From: Gautieria morchelliformis
Lineage: Eukaryota > Basidiomycota > Agaricomycetes > Gomphales > Gomphaceae
Direction: 5' to 3'
NCBI GenBank assembly: GCA_015179125.1
Contig: WHVA01000139.1
Coordinates: 167,245-231,244 of the forward strand
Length of the DNA stretch: 64,000 nt
Under the pieces are notes generated by a model. That model did no database searches and was not told the origin of the DNA. It saw only the letters and a program-made list of their open reading frames with translations. Below, one piece after another: positions 1 to 11,478 of the stretch; the stretch's first letter is position 1; every line of letters begins with the position of its first letter. The position numbers and the translations under genes are program-made.

Positions 1-315
1 GACGCGGAGAGTTCATATCCACTGACTTGGACGGGTCGAAAATTCATCACGACTCCCACCCTCATAATCCCTCGAGTTCAAGGTATGTCCACGAATTTCC
101 ACAAATCGAAGAAGCCTTTACAGCAGATTTATCGATCGAGACTGTCGGTGAAGAGACTATCATGCCTTTGTCCGCCGCACCAGCCAGTTCCTCCTGTCTC
201 CGCAGCTCGTCACCGTTCGAGGAACAGGTTCAGTGCTATGCAGCCAGAAGAGCGTCTCCTATCATCTCGTCCAACTAGCATGGTCCCACTGAGAAATGTT
301 GCCCCTGTGCCTTGA
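1..315 (+). CDS. Partial unidentified ORF running in from the left edge
   Basis: One frame is open from base 1 to a TGA at 313-315 (104 codons), so this could be the 3' end of a gene starting outside the window. The translated segment is Ser/Pro/Arg-rich and I recognise no domain. A GTATGT donor-like site near 84 and a CAG near 130 allow an alternative spliced reading in another frame. No neighbour helps to assign it. Low confidence that it is real. Confidence 0.2.
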   Translation, partial: DAESSYPLTWTGRKFITTPTLIIPRVQGMSTNFHKSKKPLQQIYRSRLSVKRLSCLCPPHQPVPPVSAARHRSRNRFSAMQPEERLLSSRPTSMVPLRNVAPVP

Positions 316-1506
316 CAGCAATGACCCTCACGTTGCCTATGATGCGAGTTAACAAGACATTGTGAACTTATCAGCTAGCTCAGGATCATCCCCGCATGAT
401 TCATGGAAGTCTGCCTCATATTCATAGACATGGAGGTGTGTACGTTGCAGCTTTGAGCTCTCTTGGCACCCGAGAAGGTACGACTCGATTTCAGGGTATC
501 GGAGCTGTCGGCGTGGTCACTTGTTCCTATCTTGAATAAAATGGGTCGTTTTAGTATGTACTGCTTTGAAAATAAACAGTTTCAACGCTAAATATCTCTG
601 GATTCCTATGCCAGCCAAGCAGTAATGTCTAAACATACCGTTTTGTAATCTCGTGCTAGGCTTATCATTCCCCCCGCCCCACGGATACCCTGTTTGCTGG
701 ACAACCCATCTTGAGACTGCGTATGCTGAGAGTAACTTGTCTTAGACGCCCTTAGAGTGGACGAGACGGTAATCTTCTAACGGTCATTTGTAATACGCGC
801 CGAGCGAGTTAAGTCCTAACGCCGATTCAGTCCGACTGGTGAGACGAAAATCTGGTGTGAGAACCGGCAAAGTCTGCAAATATCTGATGCAGATTAAGCT
901 CTGGACCATTACCACGAACAACGAAAACCGCCTTTCATACTGCGTGACAATTCATCATGTGGGGATTTGGGCTGTACGTCTCGCCGCATCATTAGATATG
1001 CGGTCCCAAGCCATCAAAATGGTACGGATCGTACCATGGTATAGCCTAAAGCGATACATACTCTTGGAAATCTTTGTTGCCAGACTGGGTCAACAGTGAC
1101 ACGTCCTTCGATGTCGGATCCCCAACAACTTGTCGCATTTAGACTTTTAGAGGTGGTCGCTTAGCTCACCCGGGGGTGCCTTACTCGTCCCACTCTTGGC
1201 TTGGAAGCTGCTTTGGCTAACGCCCCCGCTGCCACGAAATGCTCCGTAAAGGATCATACCCACGGACCCATTCTGATCGACAGCAAAGACCTCCGGCGGA
1301 CTGTGCGGACCTATAAGTCTTGTTCCACGAGTGACGCACTCCTTCCTTGTATGGCCCGTCTGTGCCCCCTTTAAGAGACAGCTAGTTGCATATAGACCTC
1401 TGGACCCCAGACGGTGTAACCGGCAGCCATACAATACCTCGTAGAACCCTGCAGCGAAGGACGTCGCTGAGCCTCACCATCCATTGCGCCTCCGACATCA
1501 AATTAC
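316..1506. other. Intergenic, nothing recognised
   Basis: About 1.2 kb with only short ORFs (longest 95 codons, minus strand, 1147-1434) that resemble nothing I know. It presumably includes the promoter of the WOPR gene that begins at 1507. No repeat or RNA gene was recognised. Confidence 0.4.
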
Positions 1507-2403
1507 ATGTTTTATTCTCCAGTGCAAGACTTGCAGCGTCCTACACATCCGCGGCTTCGCATTCGAGATGCCCGTGATGCACAGATTGTGCTCGAGGCAG
1601 TCCGCTCTGGCGTTCTCCAGCCGGTGGAACGCCGCCTCAACGAGGGAGAACGGAATATGTTCATACGTTCTGGTGCCGTTTTTGTCTGGGAGGAAAGTGA
1701 CGACGAATACGGCATAAAAAGATGGACAGACGGAAGGATGTGGACTCAATCTCGTGCACGGGAGCCCTTCCTGTTCTACGAGGTTTGTAGCAAACCTTCA
1801 AAGTGCGTTGTCGAGCTCTGACGTAAGACTTCAGGAAAAGTCATCACAGGGATCCAAGTACGTCGATTCGCCGCAATGAGAACATAGTAACCTAAAGCAT
1901 GGTCTTTTGACCAAAGGGTTAGCGCAGCAGGATCCTACAGGTTCGTAGACTCCTCACCACAAGGACAGTCACGTCCGGCACCCCATTCGCAGTTTCCTGG
2001 TGCAGGCGGGCACTCCATGGGCCTCATCAAGCAAGCATATTCCGCTTGGACGAGTGACCCAAGAAGCTCGAAGCGAAGGAAGTGGCATATCACCGCCTAT
2101 TTCTCACAGGCGGACTTGAATGGTCTTCCGACGCCAGTTGAAGACCCATGCTTGCGAAATGTCGCGATTCCGTCCGGAGTATACCGCAGCGGCAAAGCAA
2201 GGACAAAAGATCCTGAACCTGACGCGGACACAAATGGTCGCAGTGGTCTACAGCAGGGATATTCGTCACATCATTCGAGTTCCTATCATTATTCATCAGC
2301 ATCGACGCCAACTCCACGCCCTTCAGCACCACCAGGTTATGACGGGAGGTTGCCCGAGGACCAACGCCTGATTCGGATGTTAAATTCACAACACATAATG
2401 TGA
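1507..2403 (+). CDS. WOPR-domain (Gti1/Pac2 family) transcription regulator
   Basis: Fungus-specific nuclear DNA-binding regulator; relatives Wor1, Ryp1, Gti1 and Pac2 control morphology and development. The model has three exons: 1507-1782, 1835-1857 and 1941-2403, with GT-AG introns of 52 and 83 nt, giving 253 residues. Exon 1 carries the first WOPR half, with GAVFVWEE, IKRWTDGR and REPFLFYEE (the last completed across intron 1). Exon 3 carries the second half, with GLIKQAYSAW and KWHITAYFSQADLNGLPTP. The C-terminal 70 residues are Ser/Tyr/Pro-rich low complexity, as usual for the family. The ATG at 1507 begins 11 residues before the conserved PTHPRLRIRDARDA segment; an upstream exon cannot be excluded. 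The gene is convergent with CWF18. Which developmental process it controls cannot be read from sequence. Confidence 0.88.
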
Positions 2404-2549
2404 ATGTTGGCATGCGTTGGTTTGGCGATCCATCTGGGACAGCGCTATTCCTGGAGGAGCAATACAAGAGTGGACTCAATTTCAGGATCAAACATATTTG
2501 ACGACATACAACGAATACCGCATTATATATATTATATATATTATTCCGT

Positions 2550-3192
2550 TCATTCATCATCATCAGATTCGTTTTCTACCTCGCGACCTTTCTCGTGAGC
2601 ATTCAGTGCACCCACTAGATCATTTTCATCCCCCTTTTGAGCAATAATCCGCTGACCTAACATGACGTCAAAGTCAGGAAGCTATGCTTAGAGTCAAATA
2701 CTCACGAATGAGCGTGTGGATTGCTTCGGCAGTCTTCCGATCAAGTTTCGCCAACTTCCTCTGCATTTCGCGTTTCAGATCCCAGTTCGGTCGTTTCGGT
2801 GCAATATTCAAAAGATCCTAATGTATATGTGTATTGGATAATATCATTGTACTTGGATCGGAGTAGGACATACCAACTCTTGTTGTCGTCGCTCAACGTC
2901 TTCAGCGATGATCTGCTCCGCCACACCTTCCACATTCCTTTCTACCGTGTCTTCTAAACCATCCACTGGGTCACGCTTGCGCAAAGTACGCGTTTCGGGG
3001 TCAAAGTTGCGTCCTTTCAAAACCTTTGGCCGTGGTTGATCCCTTGAATAAATCGGTGAGCCTCTGGTGGTACCACCGTATAATACAAGGATCGTACCCA
3101 TCCTGTGCATCATCGGCATCCTGCCCACCCTTTCTTTTCCGAAGGGCTAACAACCGTTCTTTGCGTGAGCTGGCAGCATCTGCGAGTGACAT
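2550..3192 (-). CDS. cwf18: CWF18-family pre-mRNA splicing factor
   Basis: Component of the Prp19/NTC-associated spliceosome in the nucleus; the animal homologue is CCDC12. Four exons on the minus strand (3192-3098, 3042-2874, 2817-2706, 2656-2550) join in frame through GT-AG introns of 49-56 nt and give 160 residues, a normal family length. Diagnostic segments are the basic start with KERLLALRKRK, then NFDPETRTLRKR, then VEGVAEQIIAED, then LNIAPKRPNWDLKRE and the end AIHTLIRQR. The perfect GTGAGT donor of the last intron splits the Arg codon of that final motif. The protein ends in a short acidic tail. It is divergent from GUF1, with only 58 bp between start codons. Assignment is firm; the exact role follows the family. 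Confidence 0.93.
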
Positions 3193-3250
3193 GATAAGTA
3201 GTATGTAACACGGTCGTCGGAGTCCAAAGTGGCGTGTCTCTGTAAAACTG
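3193..3250. promoter_or_regulatory. 58-bp head-to-head gap between CWF18 and GUF1
   Basis: Only 58 bp separate the two initiator codons, so both genes must share a bidirectional promoter or initiate inside each other's leader. No TATA box is visible. The extent of the promoter is inferred. Confidence 0.5.
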
Positions 3251-6200
3251 ATGCATGCACGAGTTTGCCAAACTTGTCGACCTTGTCACGGATCAACACG
3301 TATTTTACAGACTATTTCCCGCGTGCATCGCTCAGATGCTGCTCGTGTTTTTAGCACTATATCGAGAGGCGATAACGCAGCTCACGCACCTTTGAACAAC
3401 GTCCGAATGCAAGACTTCGCTGGTGAAGTAATTCGGTGAGTCGTCGCAAAGATAGTCCGGTCCAGCCTTCCAATTCGTTATCTTTCAGCAACTTCTCCAT
3501 AATAGCTCATATTGGCAAGTTATTCACTGTGGCACACTCTTACATGCTCACCAGTCAATAGATCATGGCAAATCAACACTGGCTGATCGGTACGTCTCCA
3601 TTTAAAGCCTTTGAGAAGTACTTCATCCTCATCACGGTATAAAATTAGTCTTCTTGAGGTTAGACTACCTCTCCCCTTCTTCCAGAGCTTACATTCATCT
3701 AGTTAACAAATACGATCCAACGAAGTGAGTTGGGGAAGAACAAGCAAGTCCTAGATAAGTTGAAAGTCGAGAGGGAAAGGGGATTACAGGTATGTGTATA
3801 CGTCCTGAGAGATACGTCGCCACATACATAGTTGCATTCGATTAGTCAAGGCCCAGACTGCTAGGTATTCGCTCACTCATGGAATACTATGTTTGGGCGT
3901 TCATCAGAGTGATCTAGTATGTTTTATACATACAAATCTAGAACATATCTACTGAACCTCATTGATACCCCTGGTACGTCGCGGACTTTCCTCACGACGT
4001 CTGAACTTACTGTAAGCAGGCCATGTTGATTTTTCCTGGGAGGTGTCGCGGAGTCTCGCCGCATGCCAAGGGGCTTTATTACTTGTTGATGCCTCTCAAG
4101 GTATCCAGGCTCAAACCATCTCAGTTTTTCATATAGCGAGGGAGAAAGGGCTAAAGATAATTCCAATTCTAAACAAGGCGAATTATTTTAGAACATCGCG
4201 TATGCTTGTAGCTCAGGTCTCTCATATTTCAGATCGACCTACCAGCCGCCGATGTTGAACGTGTCATGGCCCAAATGGAGACTGTGTTTGGCACAGCTCC
4301 CGAAGATGTTTTGCTGATATCTGCCAAATCGGGCCATGGAGTCTCAGATGTCCTTCAGGCTATTGTCGAGCGCGTCCCTGCCCCAACTAGCCGACTAACA
4401 GACCCCCTGAAAGCCCTTCTGTTCGATTCCTCGTGAGCAGGAGATTCTGACTGCGTTGGTTTTGCACTGATGCGTATCGTCTTCGTCTCCTCAACCTAAA
4501 TAAGTTACGATCGATACCGTGGTGTCGTATCGCTAATTAATGTGCAAGGGGGTACCTTGTCAACAGGTTTGTTAATTCCTCGGTCTATTGATCATGCTAC
4601 GGCTTTATGCGTCCATGCTAGGGGACAAAATACAATCTTCGCATACTCGCAAAAAATATGAGATTATTGACATAGGTATTATGCACCCGGAGGAGGTATC
4701 CACCTCACATCTGCGAGCAGGTCAAGTTGGATATATAGGTGTGTCACAACCTAGATCTTGACTGGGCTTTCTGATTCGCATGATGGGAAAGCTTGCAATA
4801 TGAAGCAGCATTCTGAAGGTAGTCTCACCACATATATGCCTACATATCCTAACTGTTTCTTATTTTATTCACACTGCAGCCCATATCGGCGATACTCTAC
4901 ACCGTGTTGGCGAAAGTGTAGAGCCATTACCGGGGTTCACCCCCACGAAGGCAATGGTTAGCTTGTGTCTTACTCGGTACAAGCGTACCACTGACTGATG
5001 ACAGGTTTTTGCTGGTGTTTACCCCGTGGACTCCAACGATTTCCCTAAATTAGAAGAATCCATTCAAAGAGTACGTCCTAACCACAATATTCTAGGCCAT
5101 ATCTAACGGGCATACGTCCATAGTTAACATTAACCGATCGGTCAGTGACTGTGCAACGAGATTCATCAACGGCACTCGGGCAGGGACTTCGATTGGGATT
5201 TTTCGGGACTTTGCATATGGTTCTTTTCCCTGATTGATCCTGAACATAGACTGAGAGATGCTACAGGATGTCTTTCGACAACGCCTAGAGGATGAGTACA
5301 ACGCCAACATAATAATAACGGCACCCACTGTTCCTTATAAGAGTACGTGAACTGTGATTAGTTTAGAATATTCGCTGAGCCTCTATCAAGTTGTGTATAA
5401 AGACCGAACAAGGATTATCAGTAATCCGACTGAGTTCCCGGATGTTCAGGATCCCAGAACCCAGGTTGTCGAGGTCCAGGAACCGATGGTGAAAGCTTCC
5501 ATAATTGTCCCACATGGTACCCATGCTGGCCATCATCATCCCATGTGGTTTTTACTCATTTACACCACAGATTACCTTGGGGAAATGATTGACCTTTGCA
5601 CTTCGCACCGCGCGGAAGAGCTAGACCATAAATTCTTGGATGTTTCTGTCGCTTCGTCACGCATTATGATATCTTGTATTATTCCACTCAGCGAGATCGT
5701 GACGGATTTCTTCGACAAGTTAAAGTCGAGAAGCTCCGGGTTTGCGAGCTTCGAGTTGAGTGTTTGATGCTGGCCCGTACCCTCAGTTTCTTATGGCAAG
5801 TCTTCACAGCTATGAAGACGCGGGTTATCGACGCAGCAAATTGGGAAAGGTGAAATAATTCCGACGCCTTGATTCCTTTTGTCTGATAATATCCAGATGT
5901 CATTCCTTCTGAATCACAAGCCTGTTGACGCACTGGCGTTGGTCGTGCACATGTCTGCTGCAGCACACATCGGTCAAACTTGGGTCAAGAAATTAAGTTA
6001 GTTACTTCAAATTCGTCTTCTCCTCTACTGACACCTAGCTGGCCCAGCTAAGGTGATTCCGAGACAACTTTTTGAGCTTGCCATACAGGCATCAGTTGGC
6101 AATAAAGTTGTAGCACGTGGTAACCTCTCAGCCTTACGAAAGGACGTCACCGCTGGATTGTACGGCGGTCATCACGAGCGCAAGCTGAAGCATCTTGAAA

Positions 6201-6360
6201 ACCAAAAGGTACGACCGGCTTAGCAGACTACCTGTCAGGAGGTATACCCTCTCACTTTGCTTCAAAGAAAAGCAAGAAGAGAATGAAAAGAGTCGCAGGG
6301 TCGATAGACCTACCGCAGGAGGCTTTCTATGAGATACTGAGTTCCAGAAAAGCGCAATAA
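3251..6360 (+). CDS. GUF1: GUF1, mitochondrial elongation factor 4 (LepA) GTPase, with one apparent frame break
   Basis: Ribosome-binding GTPase that supports mitochondrial translation. Residues 1-40 are Arg-rich and nearly free of acidic residues, as expected for a mitochondrial presequence. I trace about 21 exons. In order they give the P-loop AHIDHGKST, switch II DTPGHVDF, the NK of NKID (split by an intron), the LepA core with APTVPYK, the EF-G-like domain V ([14 protein letters not shown]) and the LepA C-terminal domain ending in a basic tail. A 10-nt micro-exon lies at 3649-3658. Two introns, 3515-3561 and 4178-4232, appear to use GC donors. The G run at about 3779-3782 is one G short. 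As written, switch I reads RGLQ instead of RGIT and the frame is lost at the next junction. Everything downstream is intact, so this is an error or a very recent lesion. Confidence 0.9.
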
Positions 6361-6383
6361 AATAACAAAGGGTCTAACACGTC

Positions 6384-7807
6384 TCATAACTCTTCATCCC
6401 CATATGTTTCCTTGATTAGTCTGCGTATTCACACAGGTCAGCAAGAATAGTGATAACGCATCGATTATTATACTTACCGATATACAGATGAAGGCGGATG
6501 ATCGCCACTAATACAAAAGCATCAGAAAAGCCGCACGTAGATATTTTTAACACATCACACGCACTCGTTGGTTATGAAAACGTCCACGAGCTCAGGCTGA
6601 ACGTAATCGAAGGTCGGATTGACGACATTGACAGTGTTCACGAGGTTGCCTTCCTGAAATCCTAATACATGACTTGGGTCGCCAAAGTCTAAGGCCCCGT
6701 GGTGCCGGTAGATTGTCCATTTGGGGGTGAACTTGAATTGTCCAGCACATACGACTACGGGCGTGCTATGTGCTCGAGCAGCTGTAGCCGCCAGGGAGGA
6801 GCCCGTCGTCGCGAAGAAACCGCCGTTTGCAAGTATTGCATGGGCCCCAATGATAACCTTATTTACACGAGACATCATTGCAAATATTGACGAGTCAGGC
6901 ACAAGAAATGTCGATATTCCAGCAGATGAGAGGGAGCGGGCCACTATATGACCACTATAACTGAGGTCCCCGTTGCAGTCAGATCATTCCTAGTCAAGCA
7001 CACACGAGCAAAGCTTACGATGGTGCTGTTTCAGCGACAATGACGGTGAATTTGCGATGATGCGCGGCTGATTTTAGAAAGGCTTCTACTGTACGGGATA
7101 CACCTAGAGTGAGGACGATCTCACTGCAGAAAAATGTGTAACAACCATCCAATGAAACATATTTGGTAACTCACTCAGAGTGGATGTGGTCTTTGGCGTT
7201 TTTGGCTACATTTTCATACACAGTTTCTAGCTCATATTGTACATCTTGAATAGCTTCGATGATGACGGGCTTCATGGCCTTTGCAAAATTATGGGGCTCT
7301 GAAGCTGTATTCTCGTGTAGTCCTTTCATCTCAATGTTCTTTGGCACATTACGTTGTCGTTGAGGTTGCCCGAGTAGCACGAAGTTGGCCAGAGAGAAGT
7401 TAGGGGCTGTATCGGCTGTTGCAATTGAAACGGCTCCATGCTCTTCGCGAATGAGGTGAATCATTTTTAGTACGACGTTGCCCACGCTATGCTCTAGCAA
7501 TTCAGCTATGTCAGCGCAACCGTTCCTTGCGCCGGGAGCAGTCACTTACCCTTGGGCTGAGCATCCTGCAACTGATGACCCACTACCTTTAGCAAGTCGA
7601 TCAATTCCTCGATGGTGGAAAAATGGGCAGTGGCGACGACCTGGCGAAGGACATTGACAGTGTGTAGAGCAGTGAGCCGTGCGCCGACTAACTGTCTAGA
7701 CCTTGTAGTAAGTCAGAGGCGAAATAAACAATACAGACAGCTTACCGCCGCCGTAAGAAAGACGCAAATTGTTCGACCGCAGTTTGAGTGTTTGATACGG
7801 CCGCCAT
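6384..7807 (-). CDS. GCD7: Translation initiation factor eIF2B subunit beta
   Basis: Regulatory subunit of the cytosolic eIF2B guanine-nucleotide exchange complex, which senses phosphorylated eIF2. It starts at 7805-7807 ([14 protein letters not shown]) and the stop is at 6384-6386. Several short exons encode the N-terminal helical domain ([11 protein letters not shown]), then [14 protein letters not shown], then the Rossmann-like C-terminal domain with [22 protein letters not shown] and [18 protein letters not shown]. The last three exons supply the family ending ([12 protein letters not shown]) through GT-AG introns. Its stop codon is 23 bp from that of the convergent GUF1, so the 3' untranslated regions must overlap. 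It is followed on the same strand by BRX1 upstream, with 215 bp between BRX1's stop and this start. Assignment is firm. Confidence 0.92.
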
Positions 7808-8022
7808 ACAGAAAGCTCTGAAGTGTTTGATACTTGTGTGTCGGAACCTACCAAAACAGGCTCCCGCCGGACACCGGGCCTTTCTGAGCGGCGGGCGGCC
7901 GGACCCTAAAACATGGCCTGGTTCTAGCGAGCCCCGTCCTCGAAGCACTGTACTTAACTTTCCTCATCGGGATCAAGCAAAACAAGGTACCGCTGATTCT
8001 GGCTTTCAATACAGTAGGACGT

Positions 8023-9140
8023 TCACGCAAACACTTTGGTAACAGCAAGTTCATCCTCTTCTCGCCTCCGTTGGTCTGCTCTCAATCTACTCTCGGATTG
8101 AGCGTCCTTCCTCTTCCTGTACTTGTCTCCTGCCTTACGTTTAAGTGCCGAGCGCACAGCAGCGGGCGAGATAAATTCTGAAGGTAATAACTTGTAAGTC
8201 GGCTCATGCAAAAGATGTTTGACAAACTACCTGGATTCGAGAAAACGGTTGCGCCACCAAATGCACCTTCGAAGATACGTATGGGTGTCAATACAAATCG
8301 AGGGCCTATTTCTACCAACGACATTTTTGCTGGACCGCCTGGTTGCATCGGGTCTTTTTCTAGAATCTGGATGAAATTAGTACTTTGTAGTCGCATATTG
8401 GCCGGCGACTATACCTGGAAATTACGGAACCAAATTTTCGAGTCAAGCATAGAAAATGTCAGAACATGATCTACGAAAGGTTTTGCACGGCGGGCGCCTG
8501 GAGGTACACCGAATACCTAATGGTATAAGGTAATGGTGTAGCAATAAGACAAGAAACAACACACATGAGTAAAAAGCTCCTTTATGAGGCGTCCTGACTC
8601 CGTAGCATCGAATGCTTCATCAAAGCTCAAGATACCACGACTACCCTTAAGGCAGTTGCCCGTCATTTTGAGTTCATCCATGGTGTGGACGTTTTGTACA
8701 TGCATTTTGACACTGGGTCCGTTTGGTGTTTTGGCTGCCCACAAATACAAGTCTTCATGTCTCCGTGCCTCAAAATAGAGTGTGTTATTGCAGTTATTAA
8801 GATCTGCTAGTTCCGGCAGGAGATGAAGCTGAGACTTGGAGTCCAGTTTCGAATCTACATCATCTATAAGTCTTTAAATGTGATTGAGGATGAGAGAGAG
8901 CTTTCCTTTCTTCACTTGCGGTAGCAAAGCCTCTAAGTCGTTCATGAGATGTCTCATGCGATGAGTGACACCCCGTGAAGAAAGTAACAGTACACGCTGC
9001 TTATTTTTTCGTTTTTTCTCGGGTGGAGGACTTGTGTCATCATCAGCGTTCGCAACATCAGGTTTGTTGTCATATTTTCGTTTTCCTTTCCGTGTCGCCA
9101 CTCGAGCATTAACTTCCTGGGCCTTTGCAACAGAAGCCAT
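8023..9140 (-). CDS. BRX1: BRX1, ribosome biogenesis Brix-domain protein
   Basis: Nucleolar protein of the Brix family needed for 60S subunit assembly and rRNA processing. Exons on the minus strand are 9140-8906, 8854-8565, 8516-8415, 8366-8231 and 8177-8023, joining to 305 residues. The N-terminus is basic; the Brix core includes LLSSRGVTHRMRHLMNDLE, LYLWAAKTPNGPSVKMHVQN, HTMDELKMTGNCLKGSR, WFRNFQI and EIGPRFVLTPIRIFEG. The C-terminus is a Lys/Arg-rich tail. The first intron (8855-8905) is odd: family alignment requires removal of exactly 51 nt, but the 5' site reads GAAAGC where GTAAGC is expected, and retention would give an in-frame TAA. All other introns are GT-AG. It is divergent from ADE4. 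Confidence 0.92.
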
Positions 9141-9328
9141 GATGAGAGCAAGGGATTTCTACGAAAGCGGTGACACGTGACATACTCAATACTTATGGCG
9201 TCATTAATTTTTCAAGCCAAGCCTTGAAACCAGCGACCAACCAGAGGCCTGCGTTGCGCACGTTCGGACCAGTATATCATTATTTCTTTTGAAGTGCACC
9301 TTTAGATAATCCCACCGTCTTCACCAAA
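9141..9328. promoter_or_regulatory. Shared promoter region of BRX1 and ADE4
   Basis: A 188-bp gap lies between the start codon of BRX1 (minus strand) and the first base of the split ADE4 start codon (plus strand). No clear TATA box is present. Joint control of a ribosome-biogenesis gene and a purine-synthesis gene is plausible but inferred only from position. Confidence 0.5.
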
Positions 9329-11364
9329 AGTAGGGTTCCGAGCTTTTTTCAACGATCTTCTTTGCTGATTACATACAGTGTGTGGAATTCTTGGAATTCT
9401 CCTTTCCGACCCATCTATAGATGCAGCTACAGAGATATGCGAAGGATTGGCTTTGCTGCAACACCGTGGTCAAGATGCATGTGGCATTGTCACTTGTGGC
9501 ACAAAGGGCCGGTTATACCAATGTAAGGCGAATGGCATGGTTCGCGATGTGTTCGACGTAGGTGCCATCGGACGCTTGATCGGTAGTATGGGCGTGGGTC
9601 ATGGTGAGCATCGTGGTTGGCGTTGTGCAACCTGTTAAAAGGAGTCCATCAGTGCGTTATCCAACGGCCGGAAGTTCAGCCCATGCTGAGGCGCAGCCTT
9701 TCTATGTTAACTCTCCCTATGGAATCGTCTTCGCCCATGTGCGTGTAACTCTTAAATTGCTTGTGCACTATTCACAAAGTAGTAGAATGGAAATCTAATT
9801 AATACACTTCCCCTACTCAAATACATGGATGCGGAAGCTCACCGACATATCAACACTTCCTCTGATTCTGAACTATTACTCAATATCTTTGCAAACAATC
9901 TTCAGAAGACTGGGAAATTTCGAATCAATGAGGAGGACATTTTCACAGCCGTGGGTGGGTTAATGGATGAATGTAAAGGCGCATACGCCTGCGTCGCAAT
10001 GCTGGCTGGTTTTGGTCTAATTGCATTTCGAGATCCAAACGGTATAAGACCAGTGGGTGTGGGCGTAAGAAAGGTTGAAGGTGGAGGAAAGGACTATATG
10101 GTGGCAAGTGAAAACGTCGTCGCTGATGCGTCGGGGTTTGGGGAGTGGGAAGATGTTAAACCTGGTGTGTCGATCGCGGACACTCCTACCGTCAATGCTG
10201 ACACATGTTCAGGGGAGGCCGTCATCATTACTCGAACATCGGTGTCTCGGCGACAAGTTTGCGCACCAGCCATCTTTGCCCCAGACATCTTTGAATATGT
10301 CTACTTTGCGAGACCAGACTCGGTTTTGGACGGCATCAGTGTTTATCGTAGTCGCATGGCAATGGGTGACATGTTGGCAGAAGAAGTTCGACGTGTGCTT
10401 GCTGAAAAGCAATTATCAGTTGATGTTGTCATTCCAGTAGGCCTCAGTTTCCGCAGCATTGGTTTTTTGTCTATGCCGACCACATAATCCTTTAGGTGCC
10501 CGATACCTCTAGGGTGGCGGCGTTGAATCTCGCTCAGAGCCTAAACCTACCTTATCGAGAGGGGTTTGTAAAAAATAGATATGTAGGGCGGACCTTCATT
10601 ATGCCAGGTCAACAGCAGAGGTACTTGTCTCCTATCTATCGTAGAAGGCCTCTCATGGAATGTGTAGGCGAAAGAATGTTCGAAGAAAATTGAACGCCAT
10701 GGCCCTGGAATTCTCCGGAAAGAATGTGCTTCTTGTTGACGGTCAGTTCTATTTCACCGGCATAGCGATCTAGCTCTTGAGGCAGTGCAGACTCCATTGT
10801 GCGTGGCACGACCTCCAAAGAAATTGTCCAGATGGCAAAGGACGTTGGTGCCAAGAAGGTCATTGTAGCAAGCTGTGCCCCGCCCATCCGGTATGCGACG
10901 CTGGTCTGTCTAATAAAATGTGGGATCTGAAGGCCTCCCTTGCCAGCTTCTCAAATGTTTATGGTATTGATATGCCATCCAGACACGAGCTCGTCGCGCA
11001 CAACAGGGACAATAATTCGATCGCGGCTGCTATTGGTGCAGACCTTGTCATCTTTCAAACTTTGCCGGATTTGATATCTTCCGTCCGACGGTTTAACCCG
11101 AGTATTACCACGTTCGATTGCTCTGTCTTTACTGGTGAGTATGTCACCGGAGGTGTGGATGAAGAATACTTGGCGCACCTTGAGCAACTCCGGGGTGACA
11201 TTGTACGTCACCGGCTTGGAGAAACCAAGCGGGAGCTCGGAGTAGCTAAAGATGCAATAGCGGAGAAGGACAAAGGAGGTGGAAGAGGACTGGTGAATGC
11301 TGCAGACGACACTGTTGGTTTGTATAATAGCTGGCGCGGAGAAAGCAGAGCCACTCTGATTTAG
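9329..11364 (+). CDS. ADE4: Amidophosphoribosyltransferase
   Basis: Catalyses the first committed step of purine synthesis, PRPP plus glutamine to phosphoribosylamine, in the cytosol. The mature N-terminus is Cys-2 of MCGILGIL, the nucleophile of the N-terminal glutaminase. The A of the initiator codon (9329) and its TG (9379-9380) are separated by a 49-nt GT-AG intron. The exon starting at 9786 restores NGNLINT of the glutamine site. Further landmarks are [51 protein letters not shown], the PRPP loop [11 protein letters not shown] (restored across an intron) and SCAPPIR. About nine introns in all. The stop is at 11362-11364. The whole chain is conserved and no lesion is seen. Confidence 0.94.
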
Positions 11365-11478
11365 ACAGTTACATGATAGAGGGCGCTTTACATAAATTTT
11401 ATCTGGAATTCGCAAACTACGTTTTTGACGTTGCGACGCGTTGCATACTGTATCACGACCCTGCCGCTAACGCCCGCC

